Shown piece by piece: positions 36,901-48,228 of a stretch of DNA of 64,000 nucleotides (position 1 is its first letter; every line of letters starts with the position of its first letter). The position numbers and the translations under genes were made by a program. Source of the DNA: Parus major (Eukaryota; Chordata; Aves; Passeriformes; Paridae). The stretch is taken from NCBI RefSeq assembly GCF_001522545.3, contig NC_031768.1, positions 113,223,572 through 113,287,571 of the forward strand. Direction: 5' to 3'. The notes beneath the pieces were generated by a model. The model did not search any database. It saw only the letters and a list, made by a program, of their open reading frames with translations, and had not been told where the DNA came from.

Positions 36901-37000
36901 AGAAAGGGTTGGGTTGGGGTTGGGAGGGCCCTTAAATCCCATCTCATTCCAACCTTCCGTACTCTAGCACCAAGCCCTGTCCAACCTGGCTGCTGGGACA
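36901..37000 (-). mobile_element. CR1 LINE 3' fragment, eroded
   Basis: Reverse-strand CR1: 'gggttgggttggggttggga', 'agggcccttaaatcccatct', 'caccaagccctgtccaacct'. The outermost tail is degraded. Confidence 0.7.
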
Positions 37001-40000
37001 ATCTCTTTCCCAGCATCATTTTTGTGTTTGAGTTTTTCCAGGAGCTCCTTGTTGGTCCACACAGCTCTCCTGGAGTTCTTACCTGCCTTCCTGCTTGGAG
37101 GAGGTGATCCTTGGGTATTAACCAGGTTTTATGGGCCTTTCTTCCATCCAGGGCTTTATCCTGTGGTCTCTACCAAGCAGCTCTCTGAGATAATGGTTAC
37201 ATCCAATTGTTGTTGACTTTTTGATGAAAATCCCTTTTTTTCTGGCTGTGTCTCTTCTTCCCTGTGAGACCCCAGAGCTGTACTTTACCTGCTGTAAAAA
37301 CCTGGGCAATGCTGCTTTTTTGTGTGTGGTTTGCTGGGAGAGGGGAGGTGTAGCTGTAACCCCAAATCACAGCTGTGATGAAGGGGCGTCCCTCTAGGGG
37401 AGGTGACTGGAGGGTGTTGGGTTTGGTGGGTCCTCATGGAGCAACACCAGCTTGGAAGCCTCTGTCTGAGAGCTGCTGCGTGGGGCAGTGCTGTGGGATT
37501 GGGGCTGCTGGCTCCTGGCAGCTCCCTCCTCTCTTTCCCAGCTCTCTGGCTGCTGGATTGTCAAAGAGCAGAAGACCATTCCCGTGGAATTACGGATGGA
37601 TAAAACAGCGGCGGCTGTTCAGAGAGCAGGTGTTTCCTCCTGGGCTTTCAGTTACCAAATTCATCAGGACATTCCAACTTCTTGAATTTTAAATTCCCTG
37701 ATCCCCAAGAACAAAGTCATTTTCTCAGCTTTGGAGGCTGACATCTGCTTACAAGGATTACGTGTGTTCCTGGAGCAGTGGGCACAGATTTTCTTTGTGG
37801 AAAGGGATATATTGGAGAGAGTATTAAACCCCAGCACAAGTTCCTGCTCTGGAATGGAAATTGCTCTGCAGGTTTGGAGCAAGGCATGTTGGAACTCGCT
37901 TATTTATTTGGCAGATGTCTGATGGTGTTACATCATCCCCAAGCTTGGGGCTGCCAGGGCTCTGGGGGGCTTGGAGTGGTGGGTTGGCCATGGGATGCTC
38001 TGCTCTTCCTCCTCTCCTGGTGTGGGGGAACAACCATTTTCCATCAGGAGCCGTCAGCAAGCTCTGCCTGCCGCACACCCGTGTCCTGAGGTGATGGGAA
38101 GCACTGGTCAGGGAGAAGAGCCGTAGGAAATCTCTGCTGGATGGTGCTCAGGAGTTGTCAATCCACTCATGTTTCCAATCTCAGAGCAGCACGTGGGGGT
38201 GATATTTTCTGGGGATAAGTGACCTTTTACTGCTTTCATTGTGCAGGCATTCTAGGGATTTATTTTTTAAATACGTTCTGTTTTGCTACCGGAAACCTCT
38301 GCCACTGCTCCCAGGTTATTGTTCTGTGAGATCCACACTAACCTCGAGCATAATTTTGCTGAGAGCATTCAAGTGAGAGCCAAGGTTTCTGTAGAACTGC
38401 AGATCAACAGCAGTGTGGTACAATTAGCTGAACCCTGGGCCTGTGGAAAGAGTTGCTTTAGAACAAGTAAATGCTGCCTGCAGCCCTCGGTGTCTGGAGC
38501 TGACCGACCGCAGACCCAAGGGAAAGCACCTTAATTGGCTTCTGTGGCAAGATACAAACAGCAGCTAACAGTGAGAAGCAATAGGGATTTGAGTTCTTTC
38601 CCCCCTGCCCTAGCAGGTGGAGGTGGTGTCAGTGAGAACAGTCTGCCTGCCTTGCTTTGGCCCAGGTCTGTTTGGGGGTCAGGCAGCTGAACTGCAGCTC
38701 TGTGCATTTGGATGCTCCAAGCTGACCTTTTAATCTTCCTTTTGCATTCCAGGAGCTACGTGGGACAACAAATGTTTCCCTTTGGTCCTGTTTACTGCTG
38801 TGCCACCCTCATGTGAGTAAGGACTGGGGTGGATTTGGTGAGGGTGTGTGTTTGCAGCTCCTGCCCACCCTCCTCCTGCTCTGCTCGCCTCCCCTTCCCC
38901 TCCCCGCCCTGCAGAGCAGAACAAGGGCTCTCTTGGCAATAAAAATGTTATAAGGCCTCTTGGAGATGCAGAGTGAAATGTTTCTGTGAGAGACTGTCAG
39001 TAGCTGCATGATTTTTCCAAGCAAGCATGGCCAGGAATGTTTGTAGAAACGTGGCAGCACTAAATTGGGACAGTTGGTCACTAATCTGTGCGAAGATGCA
39101 AAAGTGATTAAATAAGATTCCCTGAGGCAGCCTCTAAGTTACAATATAAGGGTGACCCAGGCTTTTAAAGGCTCCTCTCTGACCCCTGTTCCTCCCCACA
39201 CTTCCTCTGTGTGGTGGTCACTCCAAATTGCTGCCAGCTGGCCCATTTGTCCTCTCTGGGATTGTGCTGCTCCTCAGTTTTGACCTTTCAAAGAGACAGA
39301 CAAAATCTGTGGCTTATGCAAATCTTTGAATTTGCAGCCAGCCTAACAGTGAGAGGGAGGAATACAGGGAATTTGAACTGCAGAGGGAAGAGATTTTCTT
39401 CTTCAGTGCCTCACTATTGACCACAGACCCCACTGTGCCCATAAATGAGTCTGAGTTTGCTTGCCTGTTGTGTTTGAGGTTTTCTTGCCTCTCTGTTGCC
39501 TTCTACCCTTGTTTCAGACATCAGGTTATGGTATGTTTCCAGCTAGACAAATATGAGCTGTTTTTTTGTTCCAGGGTAAGTTTTATTTTCCAGCCGAGTG
39601 GTTCCATAGTGTGGTGCCTTCACAGACACAAAAACAGAAGAGAAAAACATGATTTATAAAAATGTCAGCATCATAAAGAAAGAAGAATGAAACCAGAGGA
39701 CTGCTATATCATCAAAGTGAGGGTGCCAGTGTGTGAACATGTGGCAGGGCAGTCAGTTAACAGAAAATGATAGTGAAATTGGGTGATATTTCCAGTCTCC
39801 CCAGGGGGAAAGCACACATGCTTTACGATGGATAATGAAACATTATGGTTTTTATGTCTAATACGTTAATTCTGCCAGGGCAGTAATCCCAAGGTTGCAA
39901 TCCACATTTAAGTTGGAAAGATATGCACAGGCTTTTATTGAGGGCATAAACTACAGTGCATTTAAGGCAAAATAACAGAGAGATGGGAGAGGTTTCCACT

Positions 40001-42189
40001 TCCCTTCTCTCCCACTCCATTGTATCAAATACTGACTTGTGCCAGAGGGGCTGCTGTCCTGAAGCCAAGGGCTTCTTGCATGGCAAGCACAGAAGTTAAT
40101 CCCTTTTCTTTTTTTCAGTTTTGGGAGGGAGATACCGTTTGTGATGTTTTTGTGCTCGTGTGGGTTTTGTAAGAGCAAGCCTGGAGCACTTCTAGCTTGA
40201 AACACCTGCAGGGGCCGGTGGTCGTGGATCAGCCCAAGGTACTGATCCAGAGTGTAACTTGTGTGTTGTGTACCTGGTTACCCCCACTCCAGCCCCAATT
40301 CCCTCCTGTGCTTCCCTGCCCAGTGGTGGAGACGTGGCTCTGAGCCTGGGCTGTCCTTCTAATCAGGGCCATGTGTTCCCTCTCCCCTCCCTGCAGCAGC
40401 ACCGGGGCTTTGCTCAGTGCACAGTGAGCAAAATGGCCAGAAAATAAAAGTGTGGTCTTCTGGCCAGCTGTGTTTTGGGAGCCAGGTTGCTGGGAGAGGT
40501 AGGCAGGATGTGGCAGCCCTGATGTGGTCATTTTTGGAGAGGTCTGAGGAGGAAGGAGGTGTCTTGGAGCCTGTTTAGCTCTCTTGTACTCCCGGTAGTG
40601 TCATCAGAGCACTTCACTCCCAAAGCCCAGGAATAGATGGTTTAACCTTTCCTTGCCAGCTCTGGGGTTGTGCTGCTTTGCTGTGGCTTTTAGAGCTTCT
40701 CCACTTGTGTCCTGATGTCCCAGGGGACACCTGCTGCAAGGACCAGGCTCACCCCTGCTGCAGGATGGGGACAGTGCAGGAGACCTGAGCTTTTCTCTGC
40801 TTTTTATTCTGCTTTCTCAGGGGTCTGTCCAGGACTTGGAGGACATAGGAAGCTCTAGGTTTGGTGTGCTACTGGGATGGGAGAGGAGCTGGATGCTCAG
40901 GTCCTCTGTGCTGGCCTGGCTCAGCCCAGGGGAGCTCAGCTGGGTTCTGCAGAACCCCCAAATGCGGAACGTGGCTCTTTGGCTCCAGGAGTTCCCTGAT
41001 CTGCAGCAGGGGAAGTGGGCCACGTTAGAAAAGCCATTTCTCCAAGTGACCAAGCCCAGCGTTCTCAACGTGCTGCAGCACACGATGCCCCACTTCTGCT
41101 TTTGGGCAATCAGTGCAGCCCGTGGAACTGAGCTGTTCTGTTACTCTGCAGTGTATTTTTGTTCTCCCTGCCTATTTATTGCCACTTGAATACCTCTCCA
41201 CCGCTATCCATCCCAAACCCTGTGTATTAATCGTGTCTGTGCGTGTGTGTGGGGAATAGAATAAAGGGAAAATAGCTTTGGTCACACAGACTTATGCAGA
41301 GCAGGATCTGCCCTGATATCTCTCCGAGCTTCTTAGAGTTGGAACAGTGACAGCAGGCAGCATTGGAGTCCACCTCCCAAATGTTGTGTTTAATCCTAAA
41401 TCAGGCTTTAGCATTCAAGTAACAGACAAATACTGAAAAGCCTCATAAGAAGTAGGAGGAACAGGCAGGACTTTAAAAAAATAAAAAAAAAAAAAAAAGC
41501 ACAAATGAAGAAAAGTAATCAGCAGTTCTGGAGCTGTTACGATTTTCAGAATGTGGGGCTTTTGCCAGTAAAAGGGACCAGGTCTCTGCCCTTGAGCTTG
41601 CTTAAGAAGTTAATCTGTGTATGAACTCCCAGTCTTGGGGACCACTCAGAGAAATGATGGATCTCTGAGCCTTCAGTCTCACATTTGGTCAAGTAAGAAA
41701 GTAAGGTCACATAGCAGTGGCATTAGAGGCTGGAGGCTCAGGTGGGGCCCTAATGCAGCCCTTCCAGAGGTGAAGATGTAACCCATGGCTGTGGCTCTTG
41801 TCTGTCAGGGTTGCTGCTGCTGCAGACATTCAGGAATGGGCTCACAGGAGCTGGGGTTGGACTAGCACAAACCAGATGTTTCTTGCCTGGTGTGTCCATA
41901 ATGAGCCATGGCCTTCCTCCAAAAAGTAGCTTGGAACAAGGTTTAAGAGGCTCTTTATTTTCTTTTAAACATGCTGGTACCAAAAGATAGCCAAAGACTT
42001 GTGACTGCAGTTTAGAGAAGATGCCTCCAGTTGCTTCATGCTTGTTCTGCCTCTCCCCGCCTTGTCCTGCTGGCCATGGAAAAGAGTCATTGTTTAAAGG
42101 TGTTCCCTGGAACTGCTGCTCAGTTCCTGCCATTTCATAGACTCTGAGGAGGCTTCAAGGCAGTGGCTTATCTTCCCTGGATGTGGAGG
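37001..42189. other. Single-copy non-coding DNA, repeat-poor
   Basis: More than 5 kb with no CR1. The only low-complexity element worth naming is the A-rich run at 41475-41498. No gene is supported; frames here are short and overlap one another. Confidence 0.5.
41475..41498. repeat. A-rich run
   Basis: A7, T, then A16. No CR1 or processed-gene sequence lies next to it. Confidence 0.95.
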
Positions 42190-42221
42190 TCATGTCCTCT
42201 CTGCCTCATGTCCTCTCTGCC
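42190..42221. repeat. Perfect 16-bp tandem duplication
   Basis: 'tcatgtcctctctgcc' occurs twice in a row without change. Confidence 0.97.
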
Positions 42222-43762
42222 AGGCATGGCTGGGCCAGGGTGTTTGGGAATTGTTTGGACAGTTTCCCTGAGCTTGGGGTCACTGTGTCAGGGGGGAGGG
42301 AAGGGATGTGTGGGGTCCTCCCAAAGCAGGATCAGCTCTGGGACCAAACCAGGCTCCTCAGGGCTCTTCTCCAGGCAGAGCTTGAAAACCTCCCAAGGAT
42401 GGAGCAGGCACAACCTCTCCTGAGAGCCTGATCCCACTTCCCTTTTTGCCCTGAGCATCTTCATGGTGGAGATCCTGGTGTATCCCAGGTGCTCTGCCAG
42501 TGATTCCCTGTGTCCACTGAAACGTGGTGCACCTGGACTTGGCAGGGCACCACCATTGGGGATGCCTGGCAGAGGCCAGAGATGGATGCAAACTGTGCTT
42601 TGAAATGAAAGGCTTCTTCCTCGTGAGCACTGGCAAACAGATCTATGGAAATGGAGTTCTGTGGGATATTGTGGCATGGCTTTGAATTATGGGGAGGATA
42701 AATAGGGAAAGCTGAAAATCAGCATTTACTTTCATATAAAGTTGTGTTGCTCTTTCAATTAAATAACTGGATGTGAGTTTTAAAAGGGAAAAAGACCCCT
42801 CAAGGCAGCTTAGAACAAGTTAATAGGAGAGGAGAAGCAGGGAAGGCACTGAGACATAGAGCAGAGACGTGGTCAGTCCAGTTGTGCCAGCTGTAATGTT
42901 TATAACCCTGAGTCACCCTCTGACAGTCAGTGCTGGTGGCCCACTGGGCAGGACATGAGGTCCAGATCTCTGCTTGCCCTGGAGGGTTTTGGGTCAGGCT
43001 GTGAGTGGGTCAGGGCCCCCTGAGAGAGGTGTTCACAGTGTGGTTCCTGCACCGTGCTCTGGTCCGGGGAGGTTGAAACCAGGTCAGGGCTTCTTTTCAT
43101 TGAGGTGACATTGAGGGGAGGTTTTTTTGGTTTGTTTTTTTTTTAACCATCTGCCTGTAATAGAAGAAATAAATTGGAGCTTGTTTTCTAAAAATGAGAA
43201 CATGTGCAGTCAACCAGCATCTTTTATTTTTATGCAGCACATCTAAAATAGACGCGAGTCTGCCTCTTTCGGAGCGTGCATCCGGCACGAAGTCACAGCA
43301 GCGTTGGTGCTCCTGCCCCCTTCCTCTGTGCTCCCTCCCCTCACTTCCCTGCTCCCACCACTTGGCAGTGAGCTGTTGAGGAAGTGGCTTGGGTTTGGAT
43401 GTGCCAGTCAGCCCCACGCGGCGGGGGGAAGGTGCCAGTGACACGGGGAGGGGGTGAGCGGTGCCGCTGCTCTGGTCCCTTCTCCCTTGGAAACCCTCTG
43501 TGGGAGGAAGGAGCAAGGACACTTGTGGCAGCTCTCCTGCTCGGGTGGAAGGTAGAATTGGATGGGCAGGGAAGGTCTGTCCATCAGAGGAATTGCTGGC
43601 AGGGTGCTCTCTGCCGTGTCCCTGGAGCTGGTGGGCACCGAGGGTCCGTGCTCGAAGCCGTGCGCTCGCTCTGCAAAGGAGCAGCTGCTCACAGTTGTTT
43701 CTTTTGGGTCTGCTGGGAGTGGAGAGCATTTCCCCTCTCAATTCTTGCCTCCAGCACATGAG
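42222..43762. other. Single-copy non-coding DNA with a small CpG cluster
   Basis: The part at about 43250-43680 has more CpGs than its surroundings and a 220-codon minus-strand frame (43097-43759) without recognisable domains. Possible weak regulatory DNA. No gene is called. Confidence 0.45.
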
Positions 43763-43935
43763 AAATCATGGAATCAGAATAATTTAGGCTGAAAAATACC
43801 TCTGAGACTATGGAGTCCAAGCTGTGCCCGATCCCTGCCTTGTCCCCAGCCCAGAGCACTGAGTGTCACATCCAGGCTTTCCTTGGACACCTCCAGGGAT
43901 GGGGACTGCAAACCTCCCTGAGCCTCTGGTCCCCC
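43763..43935 (-). mobile_element. CR1 LINE 3' fragment
   Basis: Reverse-strand CR1: tail 'aaatcatggaatcagaataa', 'aggctgaaaaatacctctga', 'agcccagagcactgagtgtc', 'ccagggatggggactgc'. Same type as the copies at 12747 and 20459. Confidence 0.9.
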
Positions 43936-45208
43936 TTTCCTCTTTGATGTCCCTTCCCTGTGTTTGAGCAGCTCTGCAGCTGTCCAGGGCAGGGGAACAA
44001 TCTGCCCAAACTGTATTTTTATTTTTTTTTCCCATCAGGGCCATGCAGGAGTTGGGGATAACACTTGCCTTGCAGGGCCATTGTGAAAGTTAATTTGCTA
44101 ATTATTTACAAAGCACATCAGAGTGCTGCTTCAGTTATACGCAGGGTTATGATAACATCTAATTAGTAATTCCTTATGATGCTTCGTTTTCTTTCTGCCA
44201 TAAATATTGGCCTAATGTAGGGACAGCCGTGCCTGTGCTTGTCATCCCGGTGCCTCAGAGGGAATAAAAAAGCTGGATTTGATTTGTAAATGGTGCCCCT
44301 CTACCCACCCCCTCCTCCTGTTCCACCTGACCCACAAAACCACTGACCCCTTTGGTGAGCTGCTGCCCGGATGGTGTGCATCGATGGGTCACTGCTTGGG
44401 GAGGGCTCACCCCTTCCATGGAAATCTCATCCCTCTGGCAAAACCCCTTGCTTTTCCCTGCTTTCCCATCCTTCCCAGCCTCACAGGTGTGTGCTGGGCA
44501 GATAGGAGGGATGACAGGCAGGAAAGAAGGAGCTGCCATGGGAAGATCTCTGCCCTCCCTTTCCGTGGGACCTGGACCAAGAGCTGGGATAACAAGATTT
44601 TCTCTCCAAGTTTTTATCTTTTTTCTCTCTGTCTTTGCCTGGGTTTGCATCCCATATTGTGCTGCTCTGTTTCATGGTGTGTATGCAGCATCTTGTCTTT
44701 GCTTTGGCCAGCGTTGATATGTCATCCTGTAGTGTGTTGTTTTTCTCTTCTCCAAATAAGTAAAACTCAGAGACCTTTGCTGTCCATCACACATTGCTGG
44801 TTTTACGCAGCTGTGAGTGGCTTTGGGCGCTTCTGAGGGTGTCAATATCCTGTGTTTTTAATGCTTCAGTGCAGTGAGTCCAGAAGCTTGTGATACCTAT
44901 TTTTAGCTTTGAAAAGTTTTGACAGCTAAAGTAAACCTACATTATCCATCACTTGACAGCATCGTCACCAGCGTGCAGCTTGTCACTCTCGTTCAGAGCT
45001 GATTTTTCCAATGAAATTAAAACTATTGGCAGGGATGTGGTGGAAGTGTGTCAGAACGCAGCATGAAAATGACAGCAGCTACTGCCTGGTTACAAAAAAA
45101 TAAATGAGAGGAGGTGTTAGCATTAGAGGTCCTGAATAAAATGTTCCTTCTTGAGCCTTCCCATGGAAAAAGGAGGCAGTCTCTGTTTTATTCAGCTCTG
45201 GTTGATGG
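43936..45208. other. Non-coding DNA; AT-rich block with homeodomain-type sites
   Basis: The part at 44040-44230 is AT-rich, with TAATTA palindromes at 44099-44104 and 44160-44165, a GATAA motif at about 44151 and TAAATATT at about 44201. The part at 44880-45010 looks similarly non-random. These resemble conserved enhancers, but I cannot test conservation. Confidence 0.4.
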
Positions 45209-45350
45209 GGGTTGCCAGAGCTCCAGGAGCCTTTGGATGACGCTCCCAGGGATGCACAGGGTGGGATTGTTGGGGTGTTTGTGCAGGGCAGGTTGGGCTG
45301 GATGGTCCTTGTGAGCAGCTTCCAGCTCAGGAGGTTCTCTGGGTGTCTGC
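45209..45350 (+). mobile_element. CR1 LINE 3' fragment (gggctggagctgtg type)
   Basis: Forward 3' part: 'ggttgccagagctccaggag', 'cagggatgcacagggtggga', 'gggctggatggtccttgtga', 'cagctcaggaggttctctgg'. It lies opposite in direction to the copy at 46968, about 1.6 kb away. Confidence 0.88.
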
Positions 45351-46967
45351 AGGCAGAGTGCCCACGTTGGTGTGAGATCTGCCAGCCACAAGCAGTGCCC
45401 TGAAACGCAAACCTTAAATTTCAACTTGTGCTTGGGCCAGAGGTGGTTCCTGCCTCTTGTCACTTGTCTTGGTTTCACAGGCAAAGGTGCTGGCTCGCTG
45501 CCAGCATCCACTCCCTGGAGCTCATTAGGAGCCTTTCTCTGCTCCCCGTGTACAGAAACAACAGGGATCGACTTTCCCAGGAGCTGATATATCTGCTGAC
45601 CTCTCCAAAGGGGAAAAAAACCTCCTGTAATTCATTACCTGACTTCTGTAGGGGCTGAAAGGGAACTATTTGTGACTGAACAATACTTTCCTTTCACAAC
45701 TCCCTTCCTAATCCCAAACAGAAACATAAGGCTGAGAAAATCTTTCTGATAGCGGGGAGTGTGGGTACATTCAACCTGGTATCATTTTTCATGGCATTAA
45801 TGTTCTGTAATTGCCAGGGGTTGGTTTGCAGGTTTTTATTGGACAAAGTGAAGGCAGGCAGTGTTAAATGCCTCCATTTACCAATTACCCCATCAGTTTG
45901 AGGGGGTAGAAGTGATTCTGATGGTGGCATGATGGTTTTCCATCAGTGCCCTCTTGTGAGGTGCTGCATCACAGATGCACAGTTTGAAAGGTGAGGTTTG
46001 AAAGAAAATAATGCAAGCTAAGTCAACTTTTTTCTTCAGTTTATGATTGACTGCAAGATGGCTTGAGTCAAACCATCCCCTGCTACACAGGGACAGCCCT
46101 TTGCTCCTGCCAGGTGTGTGGGGCTATACAGGCACAAAGAGTGGGATTCCAGGGTGAAAGCCAGTGCTTGGCTTGGCCACATCATCCACAGGGAACTTGG
46201 AAGGCCAGGTTACATGTGTGTATGGCTGCAGTTTTTCCAGGATTCCATGGGAAAGGGCACCAGTGACGTGTGGCCGGTGTCTGCAGCATCATCTGTGCTT
46301 GTGGGATGTCTGGAGAAGCACCCAAACTGGCTGTGGGCATCAGCTCCTTGGTGTTCCCCTGGGGATGTTCCTGACAGATGATTAGTGCTTGCTGGGCCCC
46401 AGGTCGTGTCCTGCTTCATCAGAGTGGGTGACAAGTCACCCAGCATGACTTGCAGAAGGACCCGAGTGGCTCCAGTTGTCTGGATGGTGGAGACAGAACG
46501 CTCCTCCAAGGCCACCTGTGTGTGCAGGTGAAAAATAAGACAGATACAATCATGAATTTTTGAAGCACCTTGGCTTTGTAAGGTAAGCCTTAGTAAAGGA
46601 GATACGGTCTGCAGAGCCCTGTGTGAGCACGGCAGATGCTCCTCGTATCTCACCTTCCTGCTGTGCTCAGGGTGAGTCACTGTGCTGAAGTGACTCCCTT
46701 TTTTCTGCCCCAAGTGCTAATCCATTGTTAAAATGATATTAACTCATATGTGCTAATTAGCAGGTGTGCCAGGGTGTGAGAGGCCCAGGATGTTCATTAG
46801 GGTTGATAAAAATACCTTTATGCAGGATACAGACCTGGATTGTGTCTCCCTTCCTTTCACCACAGAGAAGTGCTGTGTTGTGGGACCTTACTCCTCTGGG
46901 CTCTGTGGTGGCATCTCCACATCTCAGCTCGATATTTGGGAGAGCCTGTGGAATTCCTTGGAAGGTT
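45351..46967. other. Single-copy non-coding DNA
   Basis: No repeat or gene recognised. This is the spacer between two CR1 copies of the same type in opposite directions. Confidence 0.55.
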
Positions 46968-47266
46968 CATAGAATCACACAATGTCTTGAGTGGGAAGGG
47001 CCCCACAAGGATCATCCAGGGCAGCCCCTGGCCCTGCCCAGACCCCCAACAACCCCACCCTGGGCATCCCTGGCAGCGCTGTCCAAAGGCTCCCGGAGCT
47101 CTGGCAGCCTCGGGGCCGTGCCCATTCCCTGGGGAGCCTGGGCACTGCCAGCACCCTCTGGGGGAAGAACCTTTCCTTAAAACCCAACCTAAACCTCCCC
47201 TGGCACAGCTCCAGCCCTTCCCTGGGTGCCATCCCTGTCAAAGGGAGCAGAGATCAGAGCTGCTCC
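46968..47266 (-). mobile_element. CR1 LINE 3' fragment (gggctggagctgtg type)
   Basis: Reverse-strand copy with a clean tail ('catagaatcacacaatgtct') and well-kept blocks: 'ccacaaggatcatccagggc', 'acccccaacaaccccaccct', 'ggagctctggcagcctcggg', 'gggggaagaacctttcctta', 'aacccaacctaaacctcccc', 'tggcacagctccagcccttc'. One of the two longest copies of this type in the window. Confidence 0.94.
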
Positions 47267-47459
47267 TCAGGATGAGCTGCATCCCCCACTGAGTTCTGAC
47301 CTAAGTCTTCTCCAGGCTGGTGGGATTCATCCTGCCGGAAGGATGGAAGGAAAAGAGACTTTTCCCAGTGGTATCATTACTCAGCTGAGGAGGGGAGGGC
47401 CATTCTGTGCCCAGCTGCAGGGCAGAGCTCATGGCTACTCTGGAAGCTGCTGGAGGTGC

Positions 47460-47745
47460 CGTTCCCCGCAGCCATCCCGCTCCGGAGCTGGCCCGGCTGT
47501 CTCCGCGCTGTGTCGGGCAGAACGTGCCGGGCTGTCTCAGAACAGGTTTTGGTAGTTCCTCGCCGGTGCGGGAGAGCCCTGCTGTTTACACAAGCTGGCT
47601 CGCACCCTCGGAGGAAGCCCACATCAAAAGGGTGGATCCCAGTGCGTCAGCGGGGCCGGGAGCCGGGGCCAGGCCTGGAAATGCCTGTTCTCCCCAGCTG
47701 GAGCTCCCGTGGGACGGCCGGGCCCCTGCTCCCAGCCAGCCACGC
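47460..47745. promoter_or_regulatory. CpG-island-like block
   Basis: About 23 CpG dinucleotides by hand count in 286 bp of roughly 65% GC, which is near the expected number. Most of the window is clearly depleted. This meets the usual size and ratio limits for a small CpG island. A plus-strand frame opening with an ATG at about 47431 crosses it, but the protein is not recognisable. The block sits between two CR1 copies and is not itself CR1. In birds such islands often mark promoters; a GC-rich unnamed repeat is the alternative. Confidence 0.4.
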
Positions 47746-47940
47746 TTCCCTGCAGGAAACATCTCATTTCTCACCAGGAGGCTGGGGTGGATCCTACACA
47801 AAGCGGGGGAAGGCATCCCTTGCCTGTCCCTGCTTGGATCTCTCTCCATACCTTAGGCTTGCTGGTTTCTGCTCCAGTGCTCTGAGCCGTGATTGAAGGG
47901 GAAGTCACTGCTTTTCTTTCTCACAACTGCACTGAACCTT
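47746..47940. other. Single-copy non-coding DNA
   Basis: Short spacer between the CpG-rich block and the next CR1. Nothing recognised. Confidence 0.5.
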
Positions 47941-48228
47941 CTGGCTCTGCACAACTCCCTGCCAGGAGGGGACAGCTGGTGGGGAACAGGGACAGGAGGA
48001 GAGGGAATGGTCTCAGGCTGGACCAGGGCAGGCTCAGCTGGACATCAGGGGGAATTTCCTCATGGAAAGGGTGGTCAGGCATTGGCAGAGGCTGCCCTGG
48101 GAGGTTTGGAGTCCCCATCCCTGGAGGTGTCCAAGGCATTCCTGGATGACTCAGTGCTCTGGGCTGGGGACAGGGTGAGCATCGGGCACAGGATGGACTT
48201 GATGGCCAACAAAATGGTTCTGTGACTT
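47941..48228 (+). mobile_element. CR1 LINE 3' fragment
   Basis: Forward CR1: 'ctctgcacaactccctgcca', 'gaacagggacaggaggagag', 'aatggtctcaggctggacca', 'ctggacatcagggggaattt', 'gctgccctgggaggtttgga', 'cctggaggtgtccaaggca', tail 'aaaatggttctgtgac'. Same type as 12747 and 20459, in the opposite direction. Confidence 0.93.

Noticed and set aside
43097..43759. 220-codon minus-strand frame in a CpG-richer stretch
   Set aside because: No domain recognised and several frames are open at once; only the CpG enrichment was kept as a weak note.
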